Part shown: piece after piece, positions 42,438 to 51,323 of the stretch
Numbering within the stretch: position 1 is the first letter of the stretch
Layout of the letters: each line of letters starts with the position of its first letter
Source of the DNA: Bacillus infantis
GTDB taxonomy: Bacteria; Bacillota; Bacilli; Bacillales; Cytobacillaceae
NCBI RefSeq assembly: GCF_020171945.1
Contig: NZ_JAIVAP010000014.1
Location: forward strand, 48,962 to 112,961
Length of the DNA: 64,000 nucleotides
Direction of reading: 5' to 3'
Position numbers and translations under genes: made by a program
Notes under the pieces: model-generated
What the model saw: only the letters and a program-made list of their open reading frames with translations
Database searches by the model: none
What the model was told of the DNA's origin: nothing

Positions 42438-43703
42438 TTAAATATCATCCAGCAGAACAATCTTGCCTGTCACAGCATCTACTGCATGCCGGCAGTCCAA
42501 TTTTCCGCATAAAACATACTTTTCTTTCTCAGCATCATAGACATACACCGGTTTTAAGAAGAAGTATGATTTTAATTTTTCAAAGGCTTCGGCCTTAACG
42601 ACCGCTGGCTCCCCTGGTGCCTGGTAACCGTCGAACATGTCGAGCATCATCTGGTTGTCAATATAATTTCTCGGCTCATAACTATGGGCATCAATCACAA
42701 CCGTCAGCTTTCGCTTAAAAACACTAGAATCGTGCCCGGATTTCCTTAATACCGCATCAATGCACCCGCGGGTCCTGCGAAGTGTTTTTAATATCCACTG
42801 GCCGGATTCGTTAGGATATTCCCGGCTGAGCACCTGCCTGACAGCTGCCGCACATTTATCAGCCTCAGCCTCCCGGATCGGATAGGACTCTATATGAGGT
42901 TCTCCGCCGAATGCCTGGTCTGCTCCAATGTCTTCGGATTCTATGATAGGCTTTCGTTCAAAAGGAACGTCTGAAGGCTTGTCCCAATCTATTACCTGAT
43001 CGACCATAAGCTTTGGCTCCATCCCTATTGGGTCAAATTCAATCGTTTTCTGCCTGTCATTTGTGATGAAGACTTCCTCAATCGCAAATAGGGAAAACCA
43101 CTTTTCTTTTTCCTGGTTTGGGAATTGAGCGAATATCAGTTGCTCTCTAAGAAGATCTTCATCTATGTCTTCAAGCGAGAGAGCATATTTCTCTGCCTGT
43201 ACCTGATCTGCCTCGGGAAAACTTCCATGTGAAGAAAAAGTAATCAGCCTTCCTTCCTCATCTGTTTCCAGCTCTATATAACCACCGGGATAGATAACGG
43301 TGCCATTGACAGCCGCTGAAAAATGAAGCCTTCTGCCCTTTTCGTTCGTCAGCATGAATTGCTGCCCATAGCTCAGGCCAGTTTCTTTCTCAATCCAATC
43401 AATCATACTGCCCCGGTCACCGGGCATGAATTTAACCCCGTCGGCCGATGTCTTCCCGCCCGCAAATATCGCTCTCCTCGTCCTGCCGCTCGGGATGTGC
43501 ACTTCTATGACAGCCGTGCCCTCCGGATTGCTGTCATCACCCTCTGCAGCTGCACCAATAGGAAACCATTCCATACAGAGAGTATAGTCCGTCTTGTTCT
43601 GAAAAGGCGAGTCATGATAGAATCCGGTTCTTCCGAGATAATATTCTGCCAGCCCGAACTTTTCAAAAACTGAATCTGCAAATTTCTTTATTCTTTGATC
43701 CAT
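42438..43703 (-). CDS. Uncharacterised 421-residue cytoplasmic protein
   Basis: 421 residues without signal peptide or membrane helix. It is rich in acidic residues and beta-type segments that look like repeated PepSY/YcdB-type units: VIYPGGYIELETDEEGRLITF, SYPIREAEADKCAAAVRQVL and a C-terminal AVDAVTGKIVLLDDI, where the last pattern recalls YcdB/YcdC repeats. The family assignment is tentative. AAGGAGG precedes the ATG. Own terminator, no co-transcribed partner. Confidence 0.6.
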   Translation of the reverse strand: MDQRIKKFADSVFEKFGLAEYYLGRTGFYHDSPFQNKTDYTLCMEWFPIGAAAEGDDSNPEGTAVIEVHIPSGRTRRAIFAGGKTSADGVKFMPGDRGSMIDWIEKETGLSYGQQFMLTNEKGRRLHFSAAVNGTVIYPGGYIELETDEEGRLITFSSHGSFPEADQVQAEKYALSLEDIDEDLLREQLIFAQFPNQEKEKWFSLFAIEEVFITNDRQKTIEFDPIGMEPKLMVDQVIDWDKPSDVPFERKPIIESEDIGADQAFGGEPHIESYPIREAEADKCAAAVRQVLSREYPNESGQWILKTLRRTRGCIDAVLRKSGHDSSVFKRKLTVVIDAHSYEPRNYIDNQMMLDMFDGYQAPGEPAVVKAEAFEKLKSYFFLKPVYVYDAEKEKYVLCGKLDCRHAVDAVTGKIVLLDDI

Positions 43704-43775
43704 AGCAGCCTCCTTGTTTCATCCTAATTTCTTTACGAAAGAAACTGTAATTTGGTTTCAAAGAATATGGCAGCA

Positions 43776-43835
43776 GTGCCTGGCACCGTCCGTGGACAAA
43801 TGAGGGGAAACTGTCCATTCGCAGTGCCTGGCACC
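43776..43835. repeat. GTGCC-hairpin repeat, copy E
   Basis: 60 bp. Outer arms GTGCCTGGCACCG and CAGTGCCTGGCACC; inner GTGGACA and TGTCCAT. It sits between divergent genes and does not act as a terminator for either. Confidence 0.85.
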
Positions 43836-43948
43836 ACATGCAATATCACACTCAAAAATTGACTGAAAATTGCCCTTATACTAAACTGGTAGCAGACTGA
43901 GATATTTAACTATTTAACTATTTTTTCAATAAGAAAGGATGCTGCACA

Positions 43949-44983
43949 TTGCCACAATCATCTCAAGATTCAAGTTGTGAATTGCCTTCAAGCAATAAAC
44001 CAAAGGAGATTTCATCTGATGGCTCTTTCAAGCGCCAGACGAACCGATTTATGACTCCTTTTGGAGAGGGGCCGGATAAGCTGCCCGTTGAAGCGGGCCG
44101 ATATCGCCTTTTATGGTCTGCCGCCTGTCCTTGGGCGCACCGTTCGGTTATTGTCCGGAGTGTGCTGGGCCTTGAAGAGAGCATCAGCCTGGGCACAGCC
44201 AGCCCGATGCGGCCTCGCCTTCAGCATGTTGACTGGGAATTCTCCCTTGATGAAGGAAACCGCGATCCTGTCCTCGGCATTCAATATATGAGCGAAGTTT
44301 ATAAAAACGCAGACCCTGATTATGACGGCAGGCCGACGGTGCCGGTCATGGTTGATATAAAAGAAAAAAAGGCCGTTAACAACGACTATTTTAAGCTCAC
44401 AAACTATTTTGAGACAGAATGGGCCTCTTTGCATAAAGAAGATGCACCTGACCTTTATCCGGAAGCATTGAGAGCTGAAATCGACGAACTGAATGAAAGC
44501 ATCTTTCATGATGTAAATAATGGCGTCTACAAATGCGGCTTCGCCCATTCGCAGGAAGCTTATGAAGAGGCATATGAAAAGCTGTTCAGCCGCCTGGACG
44601 TTCTGGAGGAAAGGCTTTCCGGCCGGCGCTTCCTGTTCGGCGACTATATCACCGATTCAGATGTGAGGCTGTACACGACCCTTGCCAGGTTTGATGCTGC
44701 CTATTACACGGCTTTCAACACAAACCGGAATCTGATCCGTGAATATACGCATCTATGGGGCTATGCCCGCGATCTCTACCAGACGCCGGGCTTTGGGGAC
44801 ACGACTGATTTTGATGCAATTAAGCAGCACTATCATTTATCCATCACCATTTCTACCGATAAGACAGAGCCGGCTATCCTGCCAAAGGGTCCGGAATTGT
44901 CAGTATGGAGCACAGATCATGGCCGTGAAAAGCTCAGCGGGAAAACGGAGAAGTTTTTGAAAAAAGGAGAAGATGGCAGATGA
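43949..44983 (+). CDS. Xi-class glutathione S-transferase (glutathionyl-hydroquinone reductase-like)
   Basis: 344 residues. Thioredoxin-like N-domain with catalytic Cys60 in SAACPWAHR, the RPTVPVMVD cis-Pro strand, and an all-helical C-domain with RRFLFGDYITDSDVRLYTTL, the signature of the YqjG/ECM4 group. It reduces glutathionyl- or other thiol-hydroquinone adducts; in bacilli bacillithiol may replace glutathione. The start is TTG, nine bases after AAAGGA. It overlaps the downstream acetyltransferase by 4 bp (ATGA). Confidence 0.85.
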   Translation: MPQSSQDSSCELPSSNKPKEISSDGSFKRQTNRFMTPFGEGPDKLPVEAGRYRLLWSAACPWAHRSVIVRSVLGLEESISLGTASPMRPRLQHVDWEFSLDEGNRDPVLGIQYMSEVYKNADPDYDGRPTVPVMVDIKEKKAVNNDYFKLTNYFETEWASLHKEDAPDLYPEALRAEIDELNESIFHDVNNGVYKCGFAHSQEAYEEAYEKLFSRLDVLEERLSGRRFLFGDYITDSDVRLYTTLARFDAAYYTAFNTNRNLIREYTHLWGYARDLYQTPGFGDTTDFDAIKQHYHLSITISTDKTEPAILPKGPELSVWSTDHGREKLSGKTEKFLKKGEDGR

Positions 44984-45492
44984 GCGGGGTAATCATCCGC
45001 AATGCGGACAAGGAGATGGCAGAGAGCATCCGCGAGCAGCGGGTTTCCGCCTATTCGGCCCATATCGGCAGCATTCCAGGGCCGCATTGGGAAGCATTGA
45101 AAAAAGCGATATCATCAGATGCCGACCGACAGCCAGGGGTGGAGCTTATCATCGCGGAACTGGATGGGAATTTAGCCGGCAGCGTCGCCCTATTCCCGGC
45201 CAGGACTGATGCTTATGAAGGTTTTGTAGAGGAAATGGACTATCCGGAAATCCGGATGCTTGCCGTTGCTCCTGAATTTCAGGGCAAGGGTATTGCAAAA
45301 GCTCTGATTTCTGAATGCATCCGCCGTGCAAAGGAACAGGGCTTCCGGAAAATCGGCCTGCACACAGGCGATTTTATGAAGAATGCGATGAAGCTTTACG
45401 AGGGTTTTGGATTTAAAAGGCTTCCGCAGTATGATTTTGAGCCGGCTGGTGATGGGATTATTGTGAGGGCGTATGTTTTGAAAATAGAATAA
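44980..45492 (+). CDS. GNAT-family N-acetyltransferase
   Basis: 170 residues, single GNAT domain. The acetyl-CoA loop is in MLAVAPEFQGKGIAKALISE (Q/R-x-x-G-K-G-I/A pattern) and the C-terminal motif is KNAMKLYEGFGFKR. The substrate is unknown. It is translationally coupled to the GST gene, hinting at modification of an amine in the same detoxification step; this is inference. Confidence 0.82.
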   Translation: MSGVIIRNADKEMAESIREQRVSAYSAHIGSIPGPHWEALKKAISSDADRQPGVELIIAELDGNLAGSVALFPARTDAYEGFVEEMDYPEIRMLAVAPEFQGKGIAKALISECIRRAKEQGFRKIGLHTGDFMKNAMKLYEGFGFKRLPQYDFEPAGDGIIVRAYVLKIE

Positions 45493-45493
45493 A

Positions 45494-45527
45494 AAAACGG
45501 GGGAAGGTGTACTCTTCCCCCCGTTTT
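45494..45527. terminator. Bidirectional terminator
   Basis: Thirteen-bp stem AAAACGGGGGAAG / CTTCCCCCCGTTTT (one extra C), T-runs on both strands. It ends the GST-GNAT operon and the chemoreceptor gene. Confidence 0.9.
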
Positions 45528-45531
45528 GTTT

Positions 45532-46362
45532 TTAGAGCTCTGACGCATATAAATTCAGCTTCTTGCTCATCGACTCAATCGTTTCAATAAAAGAAGAGAT
45601 CTCTTCCGTGGATGCTGCCTGCTCCTGGCCGACCGCCAGGACTTTTTCGATTGAGGAGGTAATGTCATTCACAGACTTCTGGACATTATTCAGGATCGTA
45701 TAAATTTTTTCTGTGGAAGAGATGGTATCATGGGACAGCTTTCGTATTTCATTGGCCACCACGCCGAAACCGGCTCCTTTGTCGCCTGCTCTTGCCGCTT
45801 CAATAGCTGCATTCAGACCGAGGAGATTCGTCTGGTCGGCAATTTTTTTAATGAACGAAAGCACTTCGTCTGTGTTATCCACTTCTTTCGTCGCCTGATT
45901 CGACCGTTCCAGTAGCTGATTGGTGATCTCCGCCAATCCCTCTGCTCCTTCTGTGATGGCAGCAACACGATGGTTTGCCTGTGTAATTGAATCAACAATC
46001 TGCTCAGAGATGCTGCGCAATTCTTTTTCATTCTGCCTCTGCATTTGGATGGCAAGTGCTCCTATTACTGCTCCATTTTGAAGAATTGGTGCCGCCATTC
46101 CTGTAAAAGAAACGCCAAAAAACTCCTCCGGCACTTCTTCCTCAATCCTCTTGTTATTTTTAATGCAGTCTGCTAAAGGCTCGTTGGGGTCGATCCGCAG
46201 CCCCGGCTTGATGCCCAGGTCAATTTTTTTCCCGGGAAAATAGGCAAGCCATTCTTCCGTATCAGCAACCCCAATCGATATTTCCGGAAGCATAGAATGA
46301 ATCAGAGGGATTGCATTCATATAGGCAGCCAGTACTTCATGATGTTCTTTCATTATAATCAT
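45532..46362 (-). CDS. Soluble chemoreceptor, YfmS-like
   Basis: 276 residues without membrane segment. N-terminal sensory region (about 1-120; [23 protein letters not shown], then [19 protein letters not shown]) and a C-terminal short MCP signalling hairpin with the conserved tip [20 protein letters not shown]. It signals to CheA/CheW in the cytoplasm. The start at 46362 ([10 protein letters not shown]) has AAAGGG seven bases upstream; the longer frame has a TTG without a site. Length and layout match B. subtilis YfmS. Confidence 0.82.
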   Translation of the reverse strand: MIIMKEHHEVLAAYMNAIPLIHSMLPEISIGVADTEEWLAYFPGKKIDLGIKPGLRIDPNEPLADCIKNNKRIEEEVPEEFFGVSFTGMAAPILQNGAVIGALAIQMQRQNEKELRSISEQIVDSITQANHRVAAITEGAEGLAEITNQLLERSNQATKEVDNTDEVLSFIKKIADQTNLLGLNAAIEAARAGDKGAGFGVVANEIRKLSHDTISSTEKIYTILNNVQKSVNDITSSIEKVLAVGQEQAASTEEISSFIETIESMSKKLNLYASEL

Positions 46363-46515
46363 ATTCCAGCCCTTTCCAAGAAGGCCCAAGCCGCTCAAAT
46401 TGAAAGGACTTTTGCACTTCTCGTATGAATATTTTTAAAATATAGTTATTTGTACCTAATTTTATCTCGAATTCAAGCAAATAGATAGTCTGAATAGGTT
46501 TTTAGACATAAAAAA

Positions 46516-46575
46516 GTGCCAGGCACCGCTTGTGGACACTTCTACCCCAACTGTCCATCAGCGGTGCCTGGCACC
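46516..46575 (-). repeat. GTGCC-hairpin repeat, copy F (acts as terminator)
   Basis: 60 bp. Outer arms GTGCCAGGCACCGC and GCGGTGCCTGGCACC; inner GTGGACA and TGTCCAT. Followed on the minus strand by TTTTTTATG and placed 12 bp past the stop of the M20 gene. Confidence 0.85.
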
Positions 46576-46587
46576 AGATTTATTTTA

Positions 46588-47829
46588 TCAATCTGCTTCC
46601 GTCAGCTTCTTGGCCGCCTCATAAAAAATTTCAACGGCTTTCGCTATATCCTTTGAATCTGACCATTCCTCGGGACAATGGCTCAGGCCATTCCTGCTTG
46701 GAACGAACAGCATCCCGACGTCTGTGAAATCGGAAAGGACCATTGCATCGTGTCCTGCACCGCTGTTGATCGGGGACCAGGGAATATCCAGTTCAGCACA
46801 TTTGCCTTTCAAGAGCGACAGAATACCCTTATCCATTTCTTTTGGCTTCATATACAGAGGCTGCTCAACGGACGCCTGGATCCCGCCCTGATCATAAGCC
46901 GCAATCCGTTCTTTCACTTTTTCAACCACACTCAGCACATGCTCCTCTTTGCCTGAGCGGATATCGACCGAGAAAACCACTTTATCCGGGATCACATTGG
47001 CTCCATTCGGAAAAACATTCAGGCGCCCGACTGTAAGAACAGTGCCTTCTCCTTCAGCCAGAGCCAGCCCGGGAAGGCCGGCAATGATGTCAGCCGCCGC
47101 AGCCAATGCATCGGAACGGCGGTCCATCGGGGTAGTACCCGCATGGCCTGCCTGCCCTTTAATGGTCACATCCAGCTGGGTCAGGCCGACTATGGCCTCG
47201 ACTACCCCAATCGGGATTTCTTTTTCCTCCAGGATTGGCCCTTGTTCGATATGCAGCTCCAGGAAAGCTTTAATCGTTTCCGGGTCCCTCTGCTTAGGAA
47301 GAGAAGGATCGAGCCCGATTTTCTCCATTGCGTCCTTCGCCAGCACTCCATCCCGGTCTGCCAGCTGGAAAAATTCCTCCTCGGACATCAGGCCCGTGAT
47401 GCCCCTAGAACCCATCAGCCCGCCGCCAAAGCGGGAGCCTTCCTCTTCCACCATTGCGATGACTTCCAGCGGGTATTTCGGCTTTACATTATTTTCTGCA
47501 AACAGTGCAGCCACTTCAAGACCTGCCACAACGCCTGCCGGTCCGTCATAAGAGCCGCCATTCGGGACAGAATCGAAATGGGAGCCGATCAGCACGCACG
47601 GTGCCTCCTTCAATGTCCCCTCAAGCTTTCCAAAAATATTGCCAAAACCGTCTTCCGTGACCTCAAGCCCAATCTCTTTCATTTTTTCTTTTATATAATT
47701 GCGGGCCTGCAGGTCTTCCTGGCTGTAGGTCAGCCGGGTCGTTCCCTTTCCAGGTGTAGCGGTAAATTCACTCAATGCACTAATATGGCTCTCTATTCTG
47801 GCAGCAAGCTGCTCTTTTACTAGACTCAT
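46588..47829 (-). CDS. M20-family Zn-dependent amidohydrolase (N-carbamoyl-L-amino acid hydrolase/allantoate type)
   Basis: 413 residues. Dinuclear zinc ligands are visible: His in GSHFDSVPNGGSYDGPAGV (with bridging Asp), Glu in MVEEEGSRF, His in LELHIEQGP and His in GLSHCPEEW; dimerisation domain around VTIKGQAGHAGTTPMDRR. These motifs define the AmaB/HyuC/AllC group that hydrolyses N-carbamoyl or ureido groups. It lies 18 bp after a putative transporter gene, suggesting uptake and hydrolysis of one compound. Confidence 0.85.
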   Translation of the reverse strand: MSLVKEQLAARIESHISALSEFTATPGKGTTRLTYSQEDLQARNYIKEKMKEIGLEVTEDGFGNIFGKLEGTLKEAPCVLIGSHFDSVPNGGSYDGPAGVVAGLEVAALFAENNVKPKYPLEVIAMVEEEGSRFGGGLMGSRGITGLMSEEEFFQLADRDGVLAKDAMEKIGLDPSLPKQRDPETIKAFLELHIEQGPILEEKEIPIGVVEAIVGLTQLDVTIKGQAGHAGTTPMDRRSDALAAAADIIAGLPGLALAEGEGTVLTVGRLNVFPNGANVIPDKVVFSVDIRSGKEEHVLSVVEKVKERIAAYDQGGIQASVEQPLYMKPKEMDKGILSLLKGKCAELDIPWSPINSGAGHDAMVLSDFTDVGMLFVPSRNGLSHCPEEWSDSKDIAKAVEIFYEAAKKLTEAD

Positions 47830-47847
47830 ATTCTATCCTTCCTTTCT

Positions 47848-49062
47848 TTATAAGAGGCTGACAAAGAATCCTGCGAGGACGACGGAAACGATGGTGACGG
47901 TGATGAAGCCGCCGACGAGCATTGGCGGAAGCATATGGCTTGTCAGCATCTCCCTTTCCTCCTCATCCTCGGTCAATGATTTAATGACTTCATTCGTGAT
48001 GATATAATCTGCCGGGAAACCGTACAATGCTGTCAATGATACGGCAAAGGCCATGTTTTTGCTGACGCCGAGAATTTTTCCGGCAATAAAGGAGAAGATG
48101 TACATTCCGATGACGCCAAGCACAATAGTGCCGACGAGCGGCCCGATGATCTGCAGCATCATCGACGGTGTTGCCTGCTTCAATCCATCAAAAATAAAGA
48201 GCATCAAAGCCATGATGGCAAACCCGAATGCATTGGCTTTTTGCAGAACCTGCTTTTCCAGGAAGCCTAAGCTGGTGGCGATAACACCGAACAGCAGGCA
48301 GATGACAAACGGGCTCACGCTGACAACAGGAGCAAGCCAAGCGGAAACCTGGTAGGCCAGGAAAGCAACAACGGAAAGGCGCAGCAGCTTGAAGAAATCA
48401 GTATTATATTTTTCCGGCATATGCTTGAACAGCTTTAGCTCAGGTGCGGCGGGAGCTGCTTCAGCTGCAGCAGCCGTTTGCGCCTTGGCAATCTGCTGCT
48501 CCTTCAGAGCGGCTCCTCCATCCTTGCGGTATGCTTCAAGAAGATTCTTTCCTTCTTTTTTCAAAACAAAGGATGTTATCGGATAGCCGGCAAATCCCTG
48601 CATGACATAGATGACAATGGCAAACACAGACAGAGAAGCAAGGCCCGCCTCCTTTGCCCCCTCAGACATGATCAGGGCAGAGACAACGCCTCCCACTAAT
48701 GGAGGAATAGCGACCACGACCGTCTGATAGCCGAAGATAAACGATCCAACAGCAAACAGGATGGCAATGATTCCAAGAATGCCGGAGATCGCTATAACAA
48801 TTGTCTTCCATTGATTTTTCAATTCCTGGACCGATAGGAGCGTCCCCATATTCGTAATTAATAGATACATCATCAGTGTCGCTACAACCGGCGGCACTCC
48901 TGCCAGGGCAACGATATCCTGCGGAAAGAATGTCCAATACCCCGCTAAGAACAAAACCGCACACACAAAGATGGAAGGCACCCATGCCTTCGTACGGACT
49001 GCAATAAAATCTCCGATGAATAAAATTAGAACAAGAATAACAACTGCCAACATCTGGGACAT
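47848..49062 (-). CDS. Putative 10-11 helix membrane transporter, GltS-like fold suspected
   Basis: 404 residues in two halves of about five helices, joined by a cytoplasmic loop (about 165-215) with an unusual Ala-rich run (AQTAAAAEAAPAAPELK). Glycine-rich re-entrant-like segments IPPLVGGVVSALIMSEG and SLTALYGFPADYIITNEV recall Na+:glutamate (ESS) or 2-hydroxycarboxylate carriers. Family membership is not certain. AGGAGGG precedes the ATG. First of a two-gene operon with an M20 amidohydrolase, so it probably imports that substrate. Confidence 0.6.
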   Translation of the reverse strand: MSQMLAVVILVLILFIGDFIAVRTKAWVPSIFVCAVLFLAGYWTFFPQDIVALAGVPPVVATLMMYLLITNMGTLLSVQELKNQWKTIVIAISGILGIIAILFAVGSFIFGYQTVVVAIPPLVGGVVSALIMSEGAKEAGLASLSVFAIVIYVMQGFAGYPITSFVLKKEGKNLLEAYRKDGGAALKEQQIAKAQTAAAAEAAPAAPELKLFKHMPEKYNTDFFKLLRLSVVAFLAYQVSAWLAPVVSVSPFVICLLFGVIATSLGFLEKQVLQKANAFGFAIMALMLFIFDGLKQATPSMMLQIIGPLVGTIVLGVIGMYIFSFIAGKILGVSKNMAFAVSLTALYGFPADYIITNEVIKSLTEDEEEREMLTSHMLPPMLVGGFITVTIVSVVLAGFFVSLL

Positions 49063-49123
49063 AGGAAGCTCCCTCCTTTTCTGAATTTATTATTTCGACG
49101 TGCGAAAAATAATTAATATTAGT

Positions 49124-49152
49124 ATAATAATACAGTTAAATTAGTCAGTCAA
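49124..49152 (-). promoter_or_regulatory. Promoter of the transporter-M20 operon
   Basis: On the minus strand: -35 TTGACT (49147-49152), 17-bp spacer, -10 TATTAT (49124-49129). Confidence 0.75.
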
Positions 49153-49278
49153 TTTAAATTATTTTAAATATTAAAGTAACCGTTTGCAATTTTAAGTGCG
49201 GACGTTTTAAAGCAGTGAAGCGAGATGGTTTTTAGCTGAAGGCTTGGTTTCAGAGGGGAGTTTTTCTTCGTGGATGAA

Positions 49279-49313
49279 AAATGCCCGTCTGATAGACTTT
49301 CAAACGGGCATTT
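49279..49313 (-). terminator. Intrinsic terminator
   Basis: Ten-bp perfect stem AAATGCCCGT / ACGGGCATTT, followed by TTTTCATCC on the minus strand. A back-up terminator for the SDR transcript. Confidence 0.8.
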
Positions 49314-49332
49314 ACTCTTTTCTGAAATCTCC

Positions 49333-49391
49333 GTGCCAGGCACCGCAAATGGACACTTGACCCGATTCTGTCCACGGCCGGTGCCTGACAC
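49333..49391. repeat. GTGCC-hairpin repeat, copy G
   Basis: 59 bp. Outer arms GTGCCAGGCACCG and CGGTGCCTGACAC; inner TGGACA and TGTCCA. Confidence 0.82.
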
Positions 49392-49492
49392 TAATTGATA
49401 CACTATTAGATTGTCTTCCTTCCCCAGAAGGCGGGCCTATTCGACCATTTCCGGGGAAATAAGCCTGCAGACTTCAAATAGTGACAAAAAAA

Positions 49493-49526
49493 GTGCCAGC
49501 ACCTGCGTCAGCAGGTGCCTGGCACC
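49493..49526 (-). terminator. Short repeat copy H acting as SDR terminator
   Basis: Compact member of the same family: GTGCC-AG-CACCTGC, loop GTCA, GCAGGTG-CCT-GGCAC, followed by TTTTTTTG on the minus strand, eight bases past the SDR stop. Confidence 0.8.
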
Positions 49527-49533
49527 ACTTATC

Positions 49534-50319
49534 CTATATCTCCATCTCCCAGCGCTCCTGCTGGGTTTTCTTCAGTTGTTCTTCGGTTTCCTGCGGGTGG
49601 ACTGTACGGAATTTGTGATGGTCCGCCGGGATAATTTCAATCATTTTTTGAATCATGTCCTCTGGATCAAATTGATGCTTCAGACCTTCCTGCTGCTTGA
49701 GCATATCTTCCTCCCTGGTGAAATTCTTGTCCTGATCATACCATTTCCATATTTCCTCGGCGCTGCGGTCATTGAATCCGGTGTTGTAGGCGCCTGGATT
49801 GATCGTGGCGACTTTTACGCCAAATTCCTCGAGCTCGCTCTTCAGTGTCTGGGCGATTCCTTCAATAGCATGCTTAGTGGCTGTGTATGGGCCGACATAA
49901 GGAGTCGCGGAAATGCCTGCCATCGAGCTCATGAAAATGATCTTGCCGCTGCCTTTTTTGACGAATTTCTGTGCGGCGATCTGAACGGTTTCCAATGTCG
50001 AAAACACATTCACTTCAAACAAGGCCCTGAAACGGTCCATCGGCACTTCACCGAGCGGTCCGCCCTCATTAATGGCTGCATTGGCCACAAAAATATCAAA
50101 GTCGTATTCCTCTATCTGTGCCCTGTCCCGCTCATTGGTGATATCCAGCTTGAATACCTCCATATCGAGTCCAAGCTCGCGCGCTTCCCGGAGAAGGTCC
50201 GTCTTCTGCGGCGTAATTTCTGTTGTAGCGATGATTTTATGCCCTTTTTTGGCAAGGCCGATGGCAGCCCCTCTTCCAAGGCCGCTGCCGGCGCCGGTGA
50301 TGAAAATGGTTTTGCTCAT
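49534..50319 (-). CDS. Short-chain dehydrogenase/reductase
   Basis: 261 residues, classical SDR: cofactor loop TGAGSGLGRG (about 9-18), FVANAAINEGG, catalytic Ser in FMSSMAG, and Tyr-Lys in YTATK. After the glycine-rich loop, TTEITPQ gives no Arg pair, so NAD(H) is possible. The substrate is unknown. The start MSKTIFITGAG at 50319 has AGGAGG nine bases upstream; a long N-terminal extension in frame is not homologous. Confidence 0.85.
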   Translation of the reverse strand: MSKTIFITGAGSGLGRGAAIGLAKKGHKIIATTEITPQKTDLLREARELGLDMEVFKLDITNERDRAQIEEYDFDIFVANAAINEGGPLGEVPMDRFRALFEVNVFSTLETVQIAAQKFVKKGSGKIIFMSSMAGISATPYVGPYTATKHAIEGIAQTLKSELEEFGVKVATINPGAYNTGFNDRSAEEIWKWYDQDKNFTREEDMLKQQEGLKHQFDPEDMIQKMIEIIPADHHKFRTVHPQETEEQLKKTQQERWEMEI

Positions 50320-50483
50320 AATCTGATTCCTCCTATTATTAGCTCTACCATTTTCTCTTCCCATCATGGGATTCCCTAAACACATGAATAGGCGGAGGTT
50401 TGCATTTTGCCTGCCGGCCAGCTTAGCCTTTGCCCTGGGGAAAGCCGGATTATGAAACCACATTCGCATTTTTTAATACAAAA

Positions 50484-50526
50484 AAATACCCGGCTCACAG
50501 CTGGATTTCAGCTTTGCCGGGCATTT
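50484..50526 (-). terminator. Terminator of the marR-terC operon
   Basis: Stem AAATACCCGGC / GCCGGGCATTT with an inner AGCTG / CAGCT helix, followed by TTTTTTTG on the minus strand. Confidence 0.87.
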
Positions 50527-50529
50527 TGA

Positions 50530-51291
50530 TCAGTGTGAGAATTTCTCTGTCCTGTTTTTGCGGATAGCGTGGATGATAAAGGTGACGATAAACGCAAGGA
50601 TCATGACACCGATGAAGATTTCATTCGGTATATGGATTTCAACCAGTGTCAGTCCCATTTTAACCGCAATGAAGGTAATCAGCGCATAAGCGGTTGTTTC
50701 CAGCTCAGGCACTCTGTTCATCAGGCTGATGAAGAAGGTCGCGACACCCCTCATCAGCAGGATGCCGATCATGCCGCCGAGCAGAATGACCCAGACTTCC
50801 TCTGATACAGCAAGGGCGGTCAGGATGCTGTCGACTGAGAACGCAAGGTCCATCAGCTCAACACTGATGACAGTCGCCCAGAAGAGTCCGAATGTAGTGA
50901 CGAGCCAGCCTTTTGGCTTGCGCGCCTCATCTTCTTCACCTTCATCTTTGTTTTTCAGCTTGTCCATAAAGAATTTAACAGAAAGCCATAACAGATACAG
51001 GGCACCGATCAGTTTGATGAACCATAATTTAATCAGGAACGTACCGAGGCCGATGAAAATGAATCGGAACAGATAAGCTCCCCACAGCCCGAAAATAAGG
51101 GCTTTCTTCTGCTGATCTTTAGGGAGCGGCTTGACGAAGGCCGACAATACCAGTGCGTTATCGGCTGATAGTATACATTCAAGGACCGCCAGTGATAAAA
51201 TCATTCCCCATGCTTTTGATGAGGTCAGCATCTCGGCCCACATATGCCAATCAAACATGGAAGCGTATGTCGATAAAATTTCCTGCCACAT
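50530..51291 (-). CDS. TerC-family membrane protein, YceF/MeeF-like (manganese-related)
   Basis: 253 residues, seven membrane helices. Conserved acidic metal-site blocks LECILSADNALVLSAF (about 37-52) and SVELMDLAFSVDSI (about 142-155). TerC proteins of this type (B. subtilis MeeF/YceF and MeeY/YkoY) help export Mn2+ for metalation of secreted enzymes. AAAGGAG precedes the ATG. It lies 32 bp after a marR gene, in one operon; no Mn riboswitch fits in that gap. Confidence 0.82.
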   Translation of the reverse strand: MWQEILSTYASMFDWHMWAEMLTSSKAWGMILSLAVLECILSADNALVLSAFVKPLPKDQQKKALIFGLWGAYLFRFIFIGLGTFLIKLWFIKLIGALYLLWLSVKFFMDKLKNKDEGEEDEARKPKGWLVTTFGLFWATVISVELMDLAFSVDSILTALAVSEEVWVILLGGMIGILLMRGVATFFISLMNRVPELETTAYALITFIAVKMGLTLVEIHIPNEIFIGVMILAFIVTFIIHAIRKNRTEKFSH

Positions 51292-51323
51292 TCTTCATAT
51301 CTCCTTTGATGTCTTGAGCTTAT

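Larger units (their letters stand above)
49153..49533. other. Intergenic region with hairpins and two repeat copies
   Basis: About 380 bp between the transporter promoter and the SDR stop. It contains a terminator hairpin, repeat copies G and H, and about 90 bp (49392-49490) where I see nothing. An open frame across it has no ribosome site and runs through the hairpins. Confidence 0.7.

Noticed and set aside
49164..49403. 79-codon minus-strand frame
   Set aside because: No ribosome site; it runs through a terminator hairpin and a repeat copy.
51292..51323. yybP-ykoY Mn riboswitch upstream of terC
   Set aside because: Only 32 bp separate terC from marR, too short, and the leader of marR is a short palindrome.
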